DNA of 7,607 bases, from NCBI GenBank assembly GCA_036522155.1, contig DATDGI010000374.1, forward strand, positions 1 to 7,607, given 5' to 3'. Position 1 is the first letter of the stretch; each line of letters begins with the position of its first letter. The notes under the pieces were generated by a model. That model did not search any database, was not told the origin of the DNA, and saw nothing but the letters and a program-made list of their open reading frames with translations. Shown piece after piece: positions 1-5,012 of the stretch. Both the position numbers and the translations under genes were made by a program. This DNA is from UBA9676 sp036522155 (GTDB lineage Bacteria; Actinomycetota; Actinomycetes; Streptosporangiales; Streptosporangiaceae).

Positions 1-1
1 G

Positions 2-331
2 GGCGAGGACATCGCGCTGATCAGCTACAGCCCGTGGCCGCTGCCCTGGACCACGCCGTGGGCCGAGGCGGGGCCGGTGTTCGTCTGCTTCCGCCGCTGT
101 GCCGGCTACCAGACCCCCAGCGAGTACCCACCGGACCTCAGGAAGTCATACAGCCTGCTCAACCCGTTCGGCCACGACGGCGCGCGGGCCTACAAGCACA
201 TCACGTTCGTGGAGGCCGGCGCGGACCACGACGTCGCCGTCCGCGCGGTCATGGCCCAGCCCGGGGTGGCCCACCTGCACGTCCGCAGCGCCATCGCGCA
301 GTGCTTCACGTTCGCGGTGCGGCCAGTCTGA
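2..331 (+). CDS. DUF1203 family protein, 3' part only
   Basis: The reading frame is open from base 2 to a TGA at 329-331 and gives 109 residues; the true start lies to the left of the window. The stretch reads like the C-terminal two thirds of DUF1203: an 'LISYSPWPLP' strand, then 'AEAGPVFVC' and 'RCAGY', then 'YPPDLR', and a final segment with 'AHLHVRSAIAQCFTF'. In the family the corresponding motifs are roughly 'YAEvGPvFVH' followed by 'C..Y'. DUF1203 proteins are small, soluble and of unknown function, so no role can be assigned. An internal GTG at 77 could serve as a start, but the conserved motif begins upstream of it, so the gene is cut by the window edge rather than starting there. It converges on the membrane protein gene at 425-760. 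The family call is from memory of the motif pattern. Confidence 0.8.
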   Translation, partial: GEDIALISYSPWPLPWTTPWAEAGPVFVCFRRCAGYQTPSEYPPDLRKSYSLLNPFGHDGARAYKHITFVEAGADHDVAVRAVMAQPGVAHLHVRSAIAQCFTFAVRPV

Positions 332-401
332 GACCAGGCCCACGCGCACCTAGGCGATGATGCGGCGCGGGCGCAGATAACGTCCGGTGGCGTGACGCGG
401 A

Positions 402-419
402 CCGGCCCGCCAGGGCCGG
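402..419. terminator. GC hairpin between convergent genes
   Basis: A perfect 7-bp stem, CCGGCCC (402-408) and GGGCCGG (413-419), encloses the loop GCCA. It lies 71 nt after the DUF1203 stop and 5 nt beyond the stop of the convergent membrane protein gene. There is no T tract on either side. The position suits a bidirectional terminator of the tract-less type common in actinobacteria, but short GC hairpins also occur by chance at this base composition. Confidence 0.5.
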
Positions 420-424
420 CCGGA

Positions 425-760
425 TCACGCTCGGCTCGGCCCCCGGCCGGCCGGGGCCATCGGCTGGCGGAAGGCCATCGCCGTCACGGCCGCGGCGGCG
501 GCCACGGCCGGGACCAGCAGCAGGCCGATCGACAGCAACCCGAGCAGGGCCGCGCCGCCCAGCAGGATGGTGGCGGCGAACAGGGCTGGCCTGACCGGTT
601 TGCCGAGGGCCGCGATCAGCAGCGGGATACCCGCGGCGGCCAGGACCGCGATAAACCACCAGACGGGCGAGTCGCCCTGGTTGTGGATCAGGACGACGTA
701 GAACACGGCGAAGCCAGCGACCCACGCCGCGGCTCCGGCCGCGAGCCAGCGCGCTACCAC
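425..760 (-). CDS. Small four-helix membrane protein, unknown function
   Basis: The gene encodes 111 residues from a GTG at 760-758. I predict four hydrophobic segments at about residues 6-25, 34-52, 58-76 and 78-96. A short polar loop (HNQGDSP, 26-32) separates the first two, KPVRP (54-58) separates the next two, and a basic tail (RQPMAPAGRGPSRA) ends the protein. No catalytic or binding motif is visible and I do not recognise a family. The frame stays open upstream to ATG codons at 823 and 835. Those starts would run across the hydrolase start and add a Pro/Gly-rich stretch with no helix. The GTG at 760 sits 6 nt after a -10-like GACAAT, which fits a leaderless message, so I prefer it. The gene is divergent from the hydrolase at 822 (61 nt between starts). 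Coding is supported by the clean hydrophobic pattern on a strand whose neighbours are oppositely oriented. Confidence 0.65.
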   Translation of the reverse strand: MVARWLAAGAAAWVAGFAVFYVVLIHNQGDSPVWWFIAVLAAAGIPLLIAALGKPVRPALFAATILLGGAALLGLLSIGLLLVPAVAAAAAVTAMAFRQPMAPAGRGPSRA

Positions 761-766
761 CCCCTC

Positions 767-772
767 ATTGTC
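767..772 (-). promoter_or_regulatory. -10-like box for leaderless membrane protein gene
   Basis: Read on the minus strand the hexamer is GACAAT, followed by GAGGGG and then the GTG start at 760. The 6-nt gap puts the expected transcription start at or next to the start codon. No -35 match is visible 17-18 nt upstream. The GAGGGG directly abuts the start codon, too close to act as a normal ribosome binding site. Confidence 0.4.
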
Positions 773-808
773 TCCCCGTCCCGGCCCGCACGCACCGGCG
801 GGCTGCGC

Positions 809-814
809 TTGAAT
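809..814 (+). promoter_or_regulatory. -10-like box for leaderless hydrolase gene
   Basis: TTGAAT lies 7 nt before the ATG at 822, with no Shine-Dalgarno sequence between them. The hexamer matches the TANNNT type of -10 box imperfectly (T at position 2). The spacing predicts transcription starting at the A of the ATG. No recognisable -35 element is present. This box and the one on the other strand at 767-772 share the 61-nt divergent region. Confidence 0.4.
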
Positions 815-821
815 TGGCCGC

Positions 822-1709
822 ATGACCGAGATCACCGGACTGCCCGAAGGCCGGGCCGCGAGTTACCACATCATCGGGGACGGCCGGCCCGCGCTCATGT
901 TCGCGGGTGGCCCTGGGTTCTCCGCCGCCTACATGGACGGCGACGCGGAGTTGCTGTCCGGCGCTTTGCGCTCGCACCTCATCGACCCCCCCGGCTCGGG
1001 CTCGTCCACCCCGCCCGCAGACCCGGCCGGCTACTCCCCCGAAGGGCATGCCCGCTTCTACGAAGAGGTGCGCCGGGCCCTGGGGCTGCCAGAGGTGGTG
1101 GTGCTTGGTCACTCGTTCGGGGCCACCACCGCCCTCGCCTATGCGGCGCTGTTCCCGGAGAGCACCGCGGCCTGCATCGCGGTCGCCGGGTTCGGCATCG
1201 GGCCCGAAGCCGATGCCGACGCGGGCGGCGCGGCCGAGGCCGAGTACGAGGCGCTGATCCAGCGGCACGCGGCCGCCCCCTGGTACCCCGAGGCGCGGCT
1301 GGTCATGGACGAGTGGACCGGGCGCATCCTGGCCGCCACCGACCCGGCCGAGATGGAGCGGATGATGGCGACGGTGCTGCCGCTGTACGTCGCCGAACCG
1401 GACCGGCCGGAGGTAGCGGCCGGCCTGGCCAGGTTCAACCAGGCGATGAAGGCCGACCTGGCGGCGGGCCAGGCCTGGGAAAGCGGCCTGTTCCAGTCGG
1501 TCGACCTGCGCCCGCTGGCCGCCCGGATCTCCAGCCCGACCCTCATCGTGGCCGGTGAGCTGGACATGCTCTGCGGCCCGGTCCAGGCCCATCCGCTCGC
1601 CGCCGCGATCGCCGGCTCCCAGCTCGTCGTGATCCCCGGCTGCGGCCACATCCCCAGCATCGAGGCGCCACAGGAGTACCGTCGCGTGGTGCTGGACTTC
1701 CTGGGCTGA
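822..1709 (+). CDS. Alpha/beta hydrolase, proline iminopeptidase-like
   Basis: The 295-residue protein has the full alpha/beta hydrolase fold order. The oxyanion-hole motif AGGPGF is at 28-33 and resembles the HGGPG of proline iminopeptidases. The nucleophile elbow GHSFG (96-100) puts Ser98 at the active site. The acid is probably Asp248 in GELDML and the general base His276 in GCGHIPSIE. The usual D-x-R-G-x-G-x-S motif appears as DPPGSGSS (55-62), so the Arg is replaced by Pro. A helical cap of about 100 residues (130-230) lies between strand 6 and the acid strand, as in S33-type peptidases and related C-C or ester hydrolases. No signal peptide is seen, so it should be cytoplasmic. The substrate cannot be told from the sequence: aminopeptidase, esterase or epoxide-type chemistry are all possible. 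The ATG at 822 has no ribosome binding site but lies 7 nt after TTGAAT. Confidence 0.85.
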   Translation: MTEITGLPEGRAASYHIIGDGRPALMFAGGPGFSAAYMDGDAELLSGALRSHLIDPPGSGSSTPPADPAGYSPEGHARFYEEVRRALGLPEVVVLGHSFGATTALAYAALFPESTAACIAVAGFGIGPEADADAGGAAEAEYEALIQRHAAAPWYPEARLVMDEWTGRILAATDPAEMERMMATVLPLYVAEPDRPEVAAGLARFNQAMKADLAAGQAWESGLFQSVDLRPLAARISSPTLIVAGELDMLCGPVQAHPLAAAIAGSQLVVIPGCGHIPSIEAPQEYRRVVLDFLG

Positions 1710-1789
1710 GCGGGCCGGGGAATTCCGGCACCCGCGACACTGCCGCACGGCCGCGCCCGGTGGCAAGCTGTTCCCGCAGCGGCCCGCCG

Positions 1790-1805
1790 GCCCGGCCAGC
1801 CGGGC
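1790..1805 (+). terminator. Possible hairpin terminator after the hydrolase
   Basis: GCCCGG (1790-1795) and CCGGGC (1800-1805) can pair around CCAG, in the 145-nt region between the hydrolase and OsmC genes. It has no T tract and lies 81 nt after the hydrolase stop. A second copy of TCCCGCAGCG (1772-1781 and 1824-1833) flanks it. In such GC-rich DNA this is weak evidence. No convincing promoter for the OsmC gene stands out in the region. Confidence 0.25.
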
Positions 1806-1854
1806 TCCGGCCGAGCCGCCTGGTCCCGCAGCGACCCAACGCCAAGGAGGAGCA

Positions 1855-2292
1855 ATGCCCACCCGCAGCGCCCGCACCATCTGGACCGGCGGACTGGAGG
1901 ATGGCACCGGCACCGTCACGCTGGTCAGTTCCGGTCTCGCCAGCTACCAGGTCAGCTTCCCCAAGCGGACTTCCGAGAACGCCGACGGCACCACCAGTCC
2001 GGAGGAACTGATCGCCGCCGCCCACACGGCCTGCTTCGCGATGCAGTTCTCCGCCCTGCTCGGCGCCGCGGGCGGCAGCGGGCAGTCCCTCGACGTCTCC
2101 GCCGACGTGACGCTCGGCCCCGACCCGGCCGGCGGCCTCCGGATTCACGGCATCAAGCTGACGGTCAGCGGCTCCGCGGACGGCGTGAGCCCGGAAGACT
2201 TCGCCAAGATCGCCCAGGAGGCCAAGAACAGCTGCCCGGTCAGCAAGGCGCTCGCGGGCACCGAGATCTCTCTGGTGGTCTCCGCGGGCTGA
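1855..2292 (+). CDS. osmC: OsmC-type organic hydroperoxide peroxiredoxin
   Basis: This 145-residue protein is close to the usual length of OsmC (about 140). Members reduce organic and inorganic hydroperoxides with a pair of cysteines, and work in the cytoplasm as homodimers. Both redox cysteines are present. Cys60 lies in the core motif SPEELIAAAHTACFAM (48-63), and Cys127 in the CPVSKAL motif (127-133). Glu50/Glu51 in the first motif and Arg38 in PKRTSE match the residues that assist the peroxidatic cysteine in the family. The pattern fits the OsmC subgroup better than Ohr, whose second cysteine motif differs. The start is secure: AAGGAGG (1844-1850) is 4 nt before the ATG. In streptomycetes such genes often respond to osmotic stress or a peroxide-sensing regulator, but no regulator gene is adjacent here and no operator is evident. 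Confidence 0.93.
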   Translation: MPTRSARTIWTGGLEDGTGTVTLVSSGLASYQVSFPKRTSENADGTTSPEELIAAAHTACFAMQFSALLGAAGGSGQSLDVSADVTLGPDPAGGLRIHGIKLTVSGSADGVSPEDFAKIAQEAKNSCPVSKALAGTEISLVVSAG

Positions 2293-2340
2293 CCGGCGGC
2301 TGCCGGGGGCCGTTCACTGAGCCGGGCGCCGGGGGCCCGG
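2293..2340 (+). terminator. Two short GC hairpins after osmC
   Basis: Two small hairpins follow the OsmC stop codon. CCGGC (2293-2297) pairs with GCCGG (2302-2306) around GGCT, and CCGGGC (2322-2327) pairs with GCCCGG (2335-2340) around a 7-nt loop. The second ends just upstream of the TAAAGT box of the next gene. Together they could end the OsmC transcript, but neither has a T tract. Confidence 0.3.
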
Positions 2341-2347
2341 GCCGCCC

Positions 2348-2353
2348 TAAAGT
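2348..2353 (+). promoter_or_regulatory. -10 box for leaderless DUF1707 gene
   Basis: TAAAGT fits the TANNNT -10 pattern of actinobacterial housekeeping promoters and is followed by 7 nt (ATGTCCC) and then the ATG at 2361. There is no Shine-Dalgarno sequence upstream of that ATG. The spacing places the transcription start at the start codon. The region about 17 nt further upstream is solid G/C with no -35 match. Confidence 0.5.
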
Positions 2354-2360
2354 ATGTCCC

Positions 2361-3020
2361 ATGGCAGGCGAGGTATCCCCGTTCGGGCAGCCAGACGAGG
2401 CCGGTTCACGCGGTGAGCTGCGGGCGTCGCACGAGGACCGGGACCGGGTGGTCGAAGTGCTGCGGGTCGCGGCCGGCGACGGCCGGCTGACCGCCGAAGA
2501 ACTCGACGAGCGGCTGGAAGCGGCGCTGACCGCGCGCACCTACGCCGAACTGGCCGCGCTCACCCGGGATCTGCCCGCTGAGCCCGGTTTGGCCCTGGCG
2601 GTCGCGCGGGCCGGACCGAAGGATCTGGTGCGGATCGACGTGCGCAGCGGCCACACCAAGCGTGAGGGCCGCTGGGTGGTGCCCCGGCAGATGGAGGTGC
2701 GGGTGACCAGCGGCCACGCCCAGCTGGACTTCACCCACGCCGTGATCGCCGAGCGCCTGCTCCGCATCGACGCCGAGGTACGCAGCGGTTCGCTGACCCT
2801 GCTGACCAGGCCGGGCGTGGTGGTCGACACCGACGACGTCGCGGTCCGCAGCGGGCATGTCAAGGTGCGCGCCCCCTGGGGTCCGGACGTGCCGGTCCTC
2901 TTGCAGGTCATCGTGTCCGGCAAGGTCGGCAGCGGCCATCTCGTCGCCCGCCCGCGCCGCCGCAACTTGTGGCAGTGGCTGCTCGGCCGCCCACGGCCCT
3001 ACCAGCTCTCCTCACCCTGA
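2361..3020 (+). CDS. DUF1707 protein with repetitive beta-rich C-terminus
   Basis: The protein has 219 residues. Residues about 20-72 form a DUF1707 domain: 'LRASHEDRDRVVEVL' opens it, then 'GDGRLTAEELDERL' and 'ARTYAELAALTRDLP'. DUF1707 is an actinobacterial domain of unknown biochemical role, often placed at the N-terminus of small membrane-associated proteins. Residues about 88-197 form a strand-rich repeat unit. A hydrophobic strand ending in (V)-x-S-G recurs at SG 96, 117, 142, 164 and 191 (spacing 21-27), most copies as SGH. This resembles the stacked strands of DUF4097 or LiaF-like C-terminal domains, which are linked to envelope stress sensing; that link is inference. No transmembrane helix is visible, and the end is very basic (ARPRRRNLWQWLLGRPRP) with three Trp/Leu-rich positions that could touch the membrane. 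The start has no ribosome binding site but a -10 box lies 7 nt upstream. Confidence 0.85.
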   Translation: MAGEVSPFGQPDEAGSRGELRASHEDRDRVVEVLRVAAGDGRLTAEELDERLEAALTARTYAELAALTRDLPAEPGLALAVARAGPKDLVRIDVRSGHTKREGRWVVPRQMEVRVTSGHAQLDFTHAVIAERLLRIDAEVRSGSLTLLTRPGVVVDTDDVAVRSGHVKVRAPWGPDVPVLLQVIVSGKVGSGHLVARPRRRNLWQWLLGRPRPYQLSSP

Positions 3021-3080
3021 TTCGGCCAAACGTCTGCGCCGTCCCCGGCCCGATCCCGGCCCGGGCGGCGGGGCGGGGAT

Positions 3081-3626
3081 TCAGCCGCCCGCGGCGGCCC
3101 GCCGGGTGCGGTAGGCGGCGACGTTGGTGCGGTTGGAGCACGAGATGCTGCAGAACCGGCGGGACCGGTTCTTGGACAGGTCGACATGCACGTTGTCGCA
3201 GTCGTGGGCGGCACACAGCCGCAGCCGGTCGAGCTGCCCGGTCCGGATCACGTCAGTGAACGCCATCGCCGCCTCGACCGCCATCCGGTCGGCCAGCGGC
3301 GCGTCCGCCGGGGTGGCATGCAGGTGGTAGCCCCAGTTGTCGTGCTTGACCAGCTGCGGCAGCGCGGACGCCTCCCGCAGCAGGGCGTTGACCAGATCCG
3401 CGGCGTCGTCCTCGGCCAGTTCCCACACCCGCTCCAGCCGCGGGCGGAGCGCCCGGACGGCGTCGAGTTCGGCCTGATCGTTGGTGCGCTCCCCGGTCCA
3501 GCCCCAGTCCCGCACGAACTTGTCGAGCGCGGCCTGGTCGGGCAGCAGCTCATGGCCGCCCCGGCCGGTGTTCACCAGGGCGGCGGCAGCGGCCAGCGCG
3601 ACCTCGGTGTCATGGGCAAAAAGCAA
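3081..3626 (-). CDS. CGNR zinc-finger transcriptional regulator (ABATE domain)
   Basis: From a TTG start the protein has 181 residues. The N-terminal part is a helical ABATE (DUF1470-type) domain, recognised by 'FAHDTEVALAAAAALVNT' (3-20). The C-terminal part is a CGNR zinc finger with four probable zinc ligands, Cys138, Cys143, Cys159 and Cys163, within about 138-170. The name-giving motif reads C-S-N-R here instead of C-G-N-R, followed by 'NVAAYRTRR', the usual basic end. These proteins are believed to bind DNA through the finger and to sense a ligand with the N-terminal domain; direct data are scarce. TTG at 3626 is chosen because AAAGGAG lies 5 nt before it and because family members begin near this residue. 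A GTG at 3659 in the same frame would add 11 residues but lies inside the promoter palindrome. The gene is divergent from the transporter at 3699, which suggests that it controls that gene and itself. Confidence 0.87.
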   Translation of the reverse strand: MLFAHDTEVALAAAAALVNTGRGGHELLPDQAALDKFVRDWGWTGERTNDQAELDAVRALRPRLERVWELAEDDAADLVNALLREASALPQLVKHDNWGYHLHATPADAPLADRMAVEAAMAFTDVIRTGQLDRLRLCAAHDCDNVHVDLSKNRSRRFCSISCSNRTNVAAYRTRRAAAGG

Positions 3627-3631
3627 TTTGA

Positions 3632-3638
3632 CTCCTTT
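3632..3638 (-). promoter_or_regulatory. Ribosome binding site fixing the TTG start of the CGNR gene
   Basis: On the minus strand the sequence is AAAGGAG, then TCAAA, then TTG (3626-3624). Match and 5-nt spacing are near ideal. This favours the TTG start over the upstream in-frame GTG at 3659, which has no ribosome binding site. Confidence 0.75.
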
Positions 3639-3650
3639 CGCGCCCCCGGC

Positions 3651-3661
3651 TAGTGTCACTA
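3651..3661. promoter_or_regulatory. 11-bp palindrome, candidate operator
   Basis: TAGTG-T-CACTA is a perfect inverted repeat around one central base. It lies between the divergent CGNR and transporter genes and touches the shared -10 region. It would cover the predicted CGNR transcription start and the spacer upstream of the transporter -10 box. A dimeric regulator bound here could block both genes. The CGNR protein encoded next door is the obvious candidate, but that is inference. Confidence 0.45.
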
Positions 3662-3668
3662 CTATACT
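3661..3668. promoter_or_regulatory. Overlapping divergent -10 boxes
   Basis: ACTATACT contains TATACT (3663-3668) on the plus strand and TATAGT (3666-3661) on the minus strand, so two near-consensus -10 boxes overlap by four bases. They point at the transporter start (3699) and the CGNR start (3626), with leaders of about 20-30 nt that both contain a ribosome binding site. The 40 bases 3651-3690 hold only 13 G/C (33%), far below the rest of the window. No good -35 match is seen for either direction at 17-nt spacing. Confidence 0.55.
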
Positions 3669-3698
3669 TGATTTTACTCATTACAAGGGAGGTGTGCC

Positions 3699-4712
3699 GT
3701 GACCGCCAGCCCGCGCCGCGTCACCTGGTCCGCCCAGGGTGGCGCTGGCCTGACCCTGGCCGTGCTGTCGGCGGCCACCTTCGGGACCTCGGGTACGTTC
3801 GGCTCCTCGCTGATCGCGGCCGGATGGAGCCCGGCGGCCGCGGTGATCGCCCGGATCGCGCTGGCGGCGGGTATCCTCACCGTCCCGGCAATGCTGCAGC
3901 TGCGCGGCCGGTGGGCCATGCTGCGCCGGGGCGGGGGCCGAGCGGCGGCTTACGGGCTGATCGCGGTGGCCGGCGCCCAGCTGTGCTACTTCAACGCCAT
4001 CCAGCGGATACCGATCGGCGTCGCGCTGCTGCTTGAGTACCTGGGCGTGGTGCTGGTGGTCGGCTGGCTGTGGCTGCGGCACGGGCAGCGGCCCCGGAGG
4101 CTGACCGCGATCGGTGGCGCGGCCGCGATCACCGGCCTGGCGTTCGTGCTCAACCTGGCCGGGTCGGTCCACATCAACGCGATCGGGGTGATGTGGGGAC
4201 TGCTGGCCGCGGTGGGGCTGGCCGCCTATTTCCTGCTGTCGGCGGCCGAGGCATCCGAGCCGCTGCCGCCGATCGTCATGGCCTGGGTCGGCATGTGCAC
4301 CGGCGCGGCCACCCTGGCCACGCTGGGCTGGCTCGGGGTGCTGCCCATCAGCTACCGCGCCGGCGACGTCGTTTTCCTCGGTCACCACGTCAGCTGGATC
4401 GTGCCGGTGCTGGGCCTCTCGCTGGTAGCCGCGGTCATCTCCTATGTGGCCGGGATCGGCGCGGCCCGCCGGCTCGGCGCGAAGGTGGCCTCGTTCGTCG
4501 GCCTGGCCGAGGTGCTGTTCGCGATCCTGTTCGCCTGGCTGCTGCTCGGCCAGCTGCCCTCGCCGGTGCAGTTCCTCGGCGGCGCGTTCATCCTCGCCGG
4601 CGTCACCCTGGTACGCGTGGACGAACTGCGCGGCGGGCCCGCCAGGGAACCGGCGCGGCCGCCCGAGGCCCCGGCCCGCGTGCTGGCCGGCGCCCGCCCG
4701 GCCCGGCCCTGA
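3699..4712 (+). CDS. EamA/DMT-family transporter
   Basis: This 337-residue protein is an integral membrane transporter of the drug/metabolite superfamily. It has two EamA repeats, about 18-152 and 164-306, each with five hydrophobic helices, ten in all. The second repeat carries the classical ending: 'GAKVASFVGLAEVLFAILFAWLLLGQ' (260-285), then 'FLGGAFILAGVTLVR'. The usual Glu of 'LLLGE' is Gln285 here. The first repeat contains 'FNAIQRIPIGVALLLEYLGVVLVV' (98-121), as in the RhtA/YdcZ-like exporters of amino acids and metabolites. The substrate cannot be read from the sequence. The C-terminal 30 residues are Pro/Ala/Arg-rich, soluble and probably cytoplasmic. The start is GTG at 3699, with AAGGGAGG (3685-3692) 6 nt before it. 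The gene is divergent from a CGNR regulator, so it may be induced by a ligand of that protein. It ends 15 nt before the convergent DUF5302 stop. Confidence 0.9.
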   Translation: MTASPRRVTWSAQGGAGLTLAVLSAATFGTSGTFGSSLIAAGWSPAAAVIARIALAAGILTVPAMLQLRGRWAMLRRGGGRAAAYGLIAVAGAQLCYFNAIQRIPIGVALLLEYLGVVLVVGWLWLRHGQRPRRLTAIGGAAAITGLAFVLNLAGSVHINAIGVMWGLLAAVGLAAYFLLSAAEASEPLPPIVMAWVGMCTGAATLATLGWLGVLPISYRAGDVVFLGHHVSWIVPVLGLSLVAAVISYVAGIGAARRLGAKVASFVGLAEVLFAILFAWLLLGQLPSPVQFLGGAFILAGVTLVRVDELRGGPAREPARPPEAPARVLAGARPARP

Positions 4713-4764
4713 CCGGCACCGGCAGGTTCAGCCGCTCTTGCGGCGGAACGAGCGCCGGTGCCGG
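4713..4764. terminator. 52-nt nested hairpin, bidirectional terminator
   Basis: The outer arms CCGGCACCGGC (4713-4723) and GCCGGTGCCGG (4754-4764) are an 11-bp perfect inverted repeat that begins right after the transporter stop. Inside, after a small internal loop, GTTC (4726-4729) pairs with GAAC (4746-4749). An A/G mismatch follows, then GCCGC (4731-4735) pairs with GCGGC (4740-4744) around TCTT. That is 20 base pairs in all. It includes the stop codon and the last dozen codons of the convergent DUF5302 gene, so it should fold in both transcripts. No T tract is present. Confidence 0.7.
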
Positions 4765-4937
4765 GCCGGCCCATGCGCGCCGTGAATCTTCCCAGTCCCC
4801 TTGCCCCGGCCAGCGCTGGTGGCGTCGGCCTCCCTGGCCTGCTTGCGTTCCAGCGCCTCCCGGAACTTGCGCCTCGCCTCGTCCTCGGGGCTCGCCTCGT
4901 CCTCAGCCCCGGCTGGCCCCGACGCGGTCTCCGCCAT
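4728..4937 (-). CDS. DUF5302 family small basic protein
   Basis: The gene encodes 69 residues. The pattern matches the actinobacterial DUF5302 family: an acidic start (AEDEASPEDEA), then 'KFREALERKQ' (24-33), a flexible Gly/Lys linker, then 'KIHGAHGPA' (50-58) and the basic end 'RRSFRRKSG' (61-69). The function is unknown. The conserved Lys/Arg-rich end could bind nucleic acid, which is a guess. The start is ATG at 4937, chosen because GAAGGAGG lies 5 nt upstream and because it gives the family length. A longer frame exists to 5003 but carries no conserved sequence. The gene is divergent from lnt (75 nt between starts) and converges on the transporter. Its last codons form part of the hairpin at 4713-4764. 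Confidence 0.88.
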   Translation of the reverse strand: MAETASGPAGAEDEASPEDEARRKFREALERKQAREADATSAGRGKGTGKIHGAHGPARHRRSFRRKSG

Positions 4938-5000
4938 GGCGGCCTCCTTCTGCGACCGGTACCTCCCCAGCCTCGCACACCAGCAACCGCCGCCGCGGCG

Positions 5001-5006
5001 CACAAT
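5001..5006 (+). promoter_or_regulatory. -10-like box for leaderless lnt
   Basis: CACAAT is followed by GGGGGC and then the ATG at 5013, a gap of 6 nt. There is no true Shine-Dalgarno sequence, only a G run abutting the start codon. The arrangement parallels the boxes at 767-772, 809-814 and 2348-2353. No -35 match is seen. Confidence 0.4.
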
Positions 5007-5012
5007 GGGGGC

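Noticed and set aside
761..835. Longer form of the minus-strand membrane protein from ATG 835
   Set aside because: The added residues are Pro/Gly-rich and would cross the hydrolase start and both leaderless promoters; no ribosome binding site supports it.
1772..1833. Ten-base direct repeat TCCCGCAGCG, two copies 52 bases apart
   Set aside because: It is G/C-rich, present in only two copies, and not aligned with any promoter element; chance is enough to explain it.
765..1919. Long open frame (384 codons) on the minus strand
   Set aside because: It lies antisense to the hydrolase, which has a complete catalytic motif set. Its translation is low-complexity Gly/Arg-rich sequence typical of the opposite strand of GC-rich genes.
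3021..3080. GC-rich region between the convergent DUF1707 and CGNR genes as terminator
   Set aside because: It contains the repeated word CCCGGCCCG and G runs, but I could not build a stem of more than a few pairs without mismatches, so no terminator is called.
3667..3687. CTTG-N13-CAAG as a second operator between the CGNR and transporter genes
   Set aside because: Only four bases pair in each arm and the extension is broken by mismatches, so it is much weaker than the adjacent 11-bp palindrome.
4758..5012. Upstream in-frame extension of lnt
   Set aside because: It would overlap the DUF5302 gene on the other strand and adds no membrane helix. The start at 5013 directly precedes the first helix.
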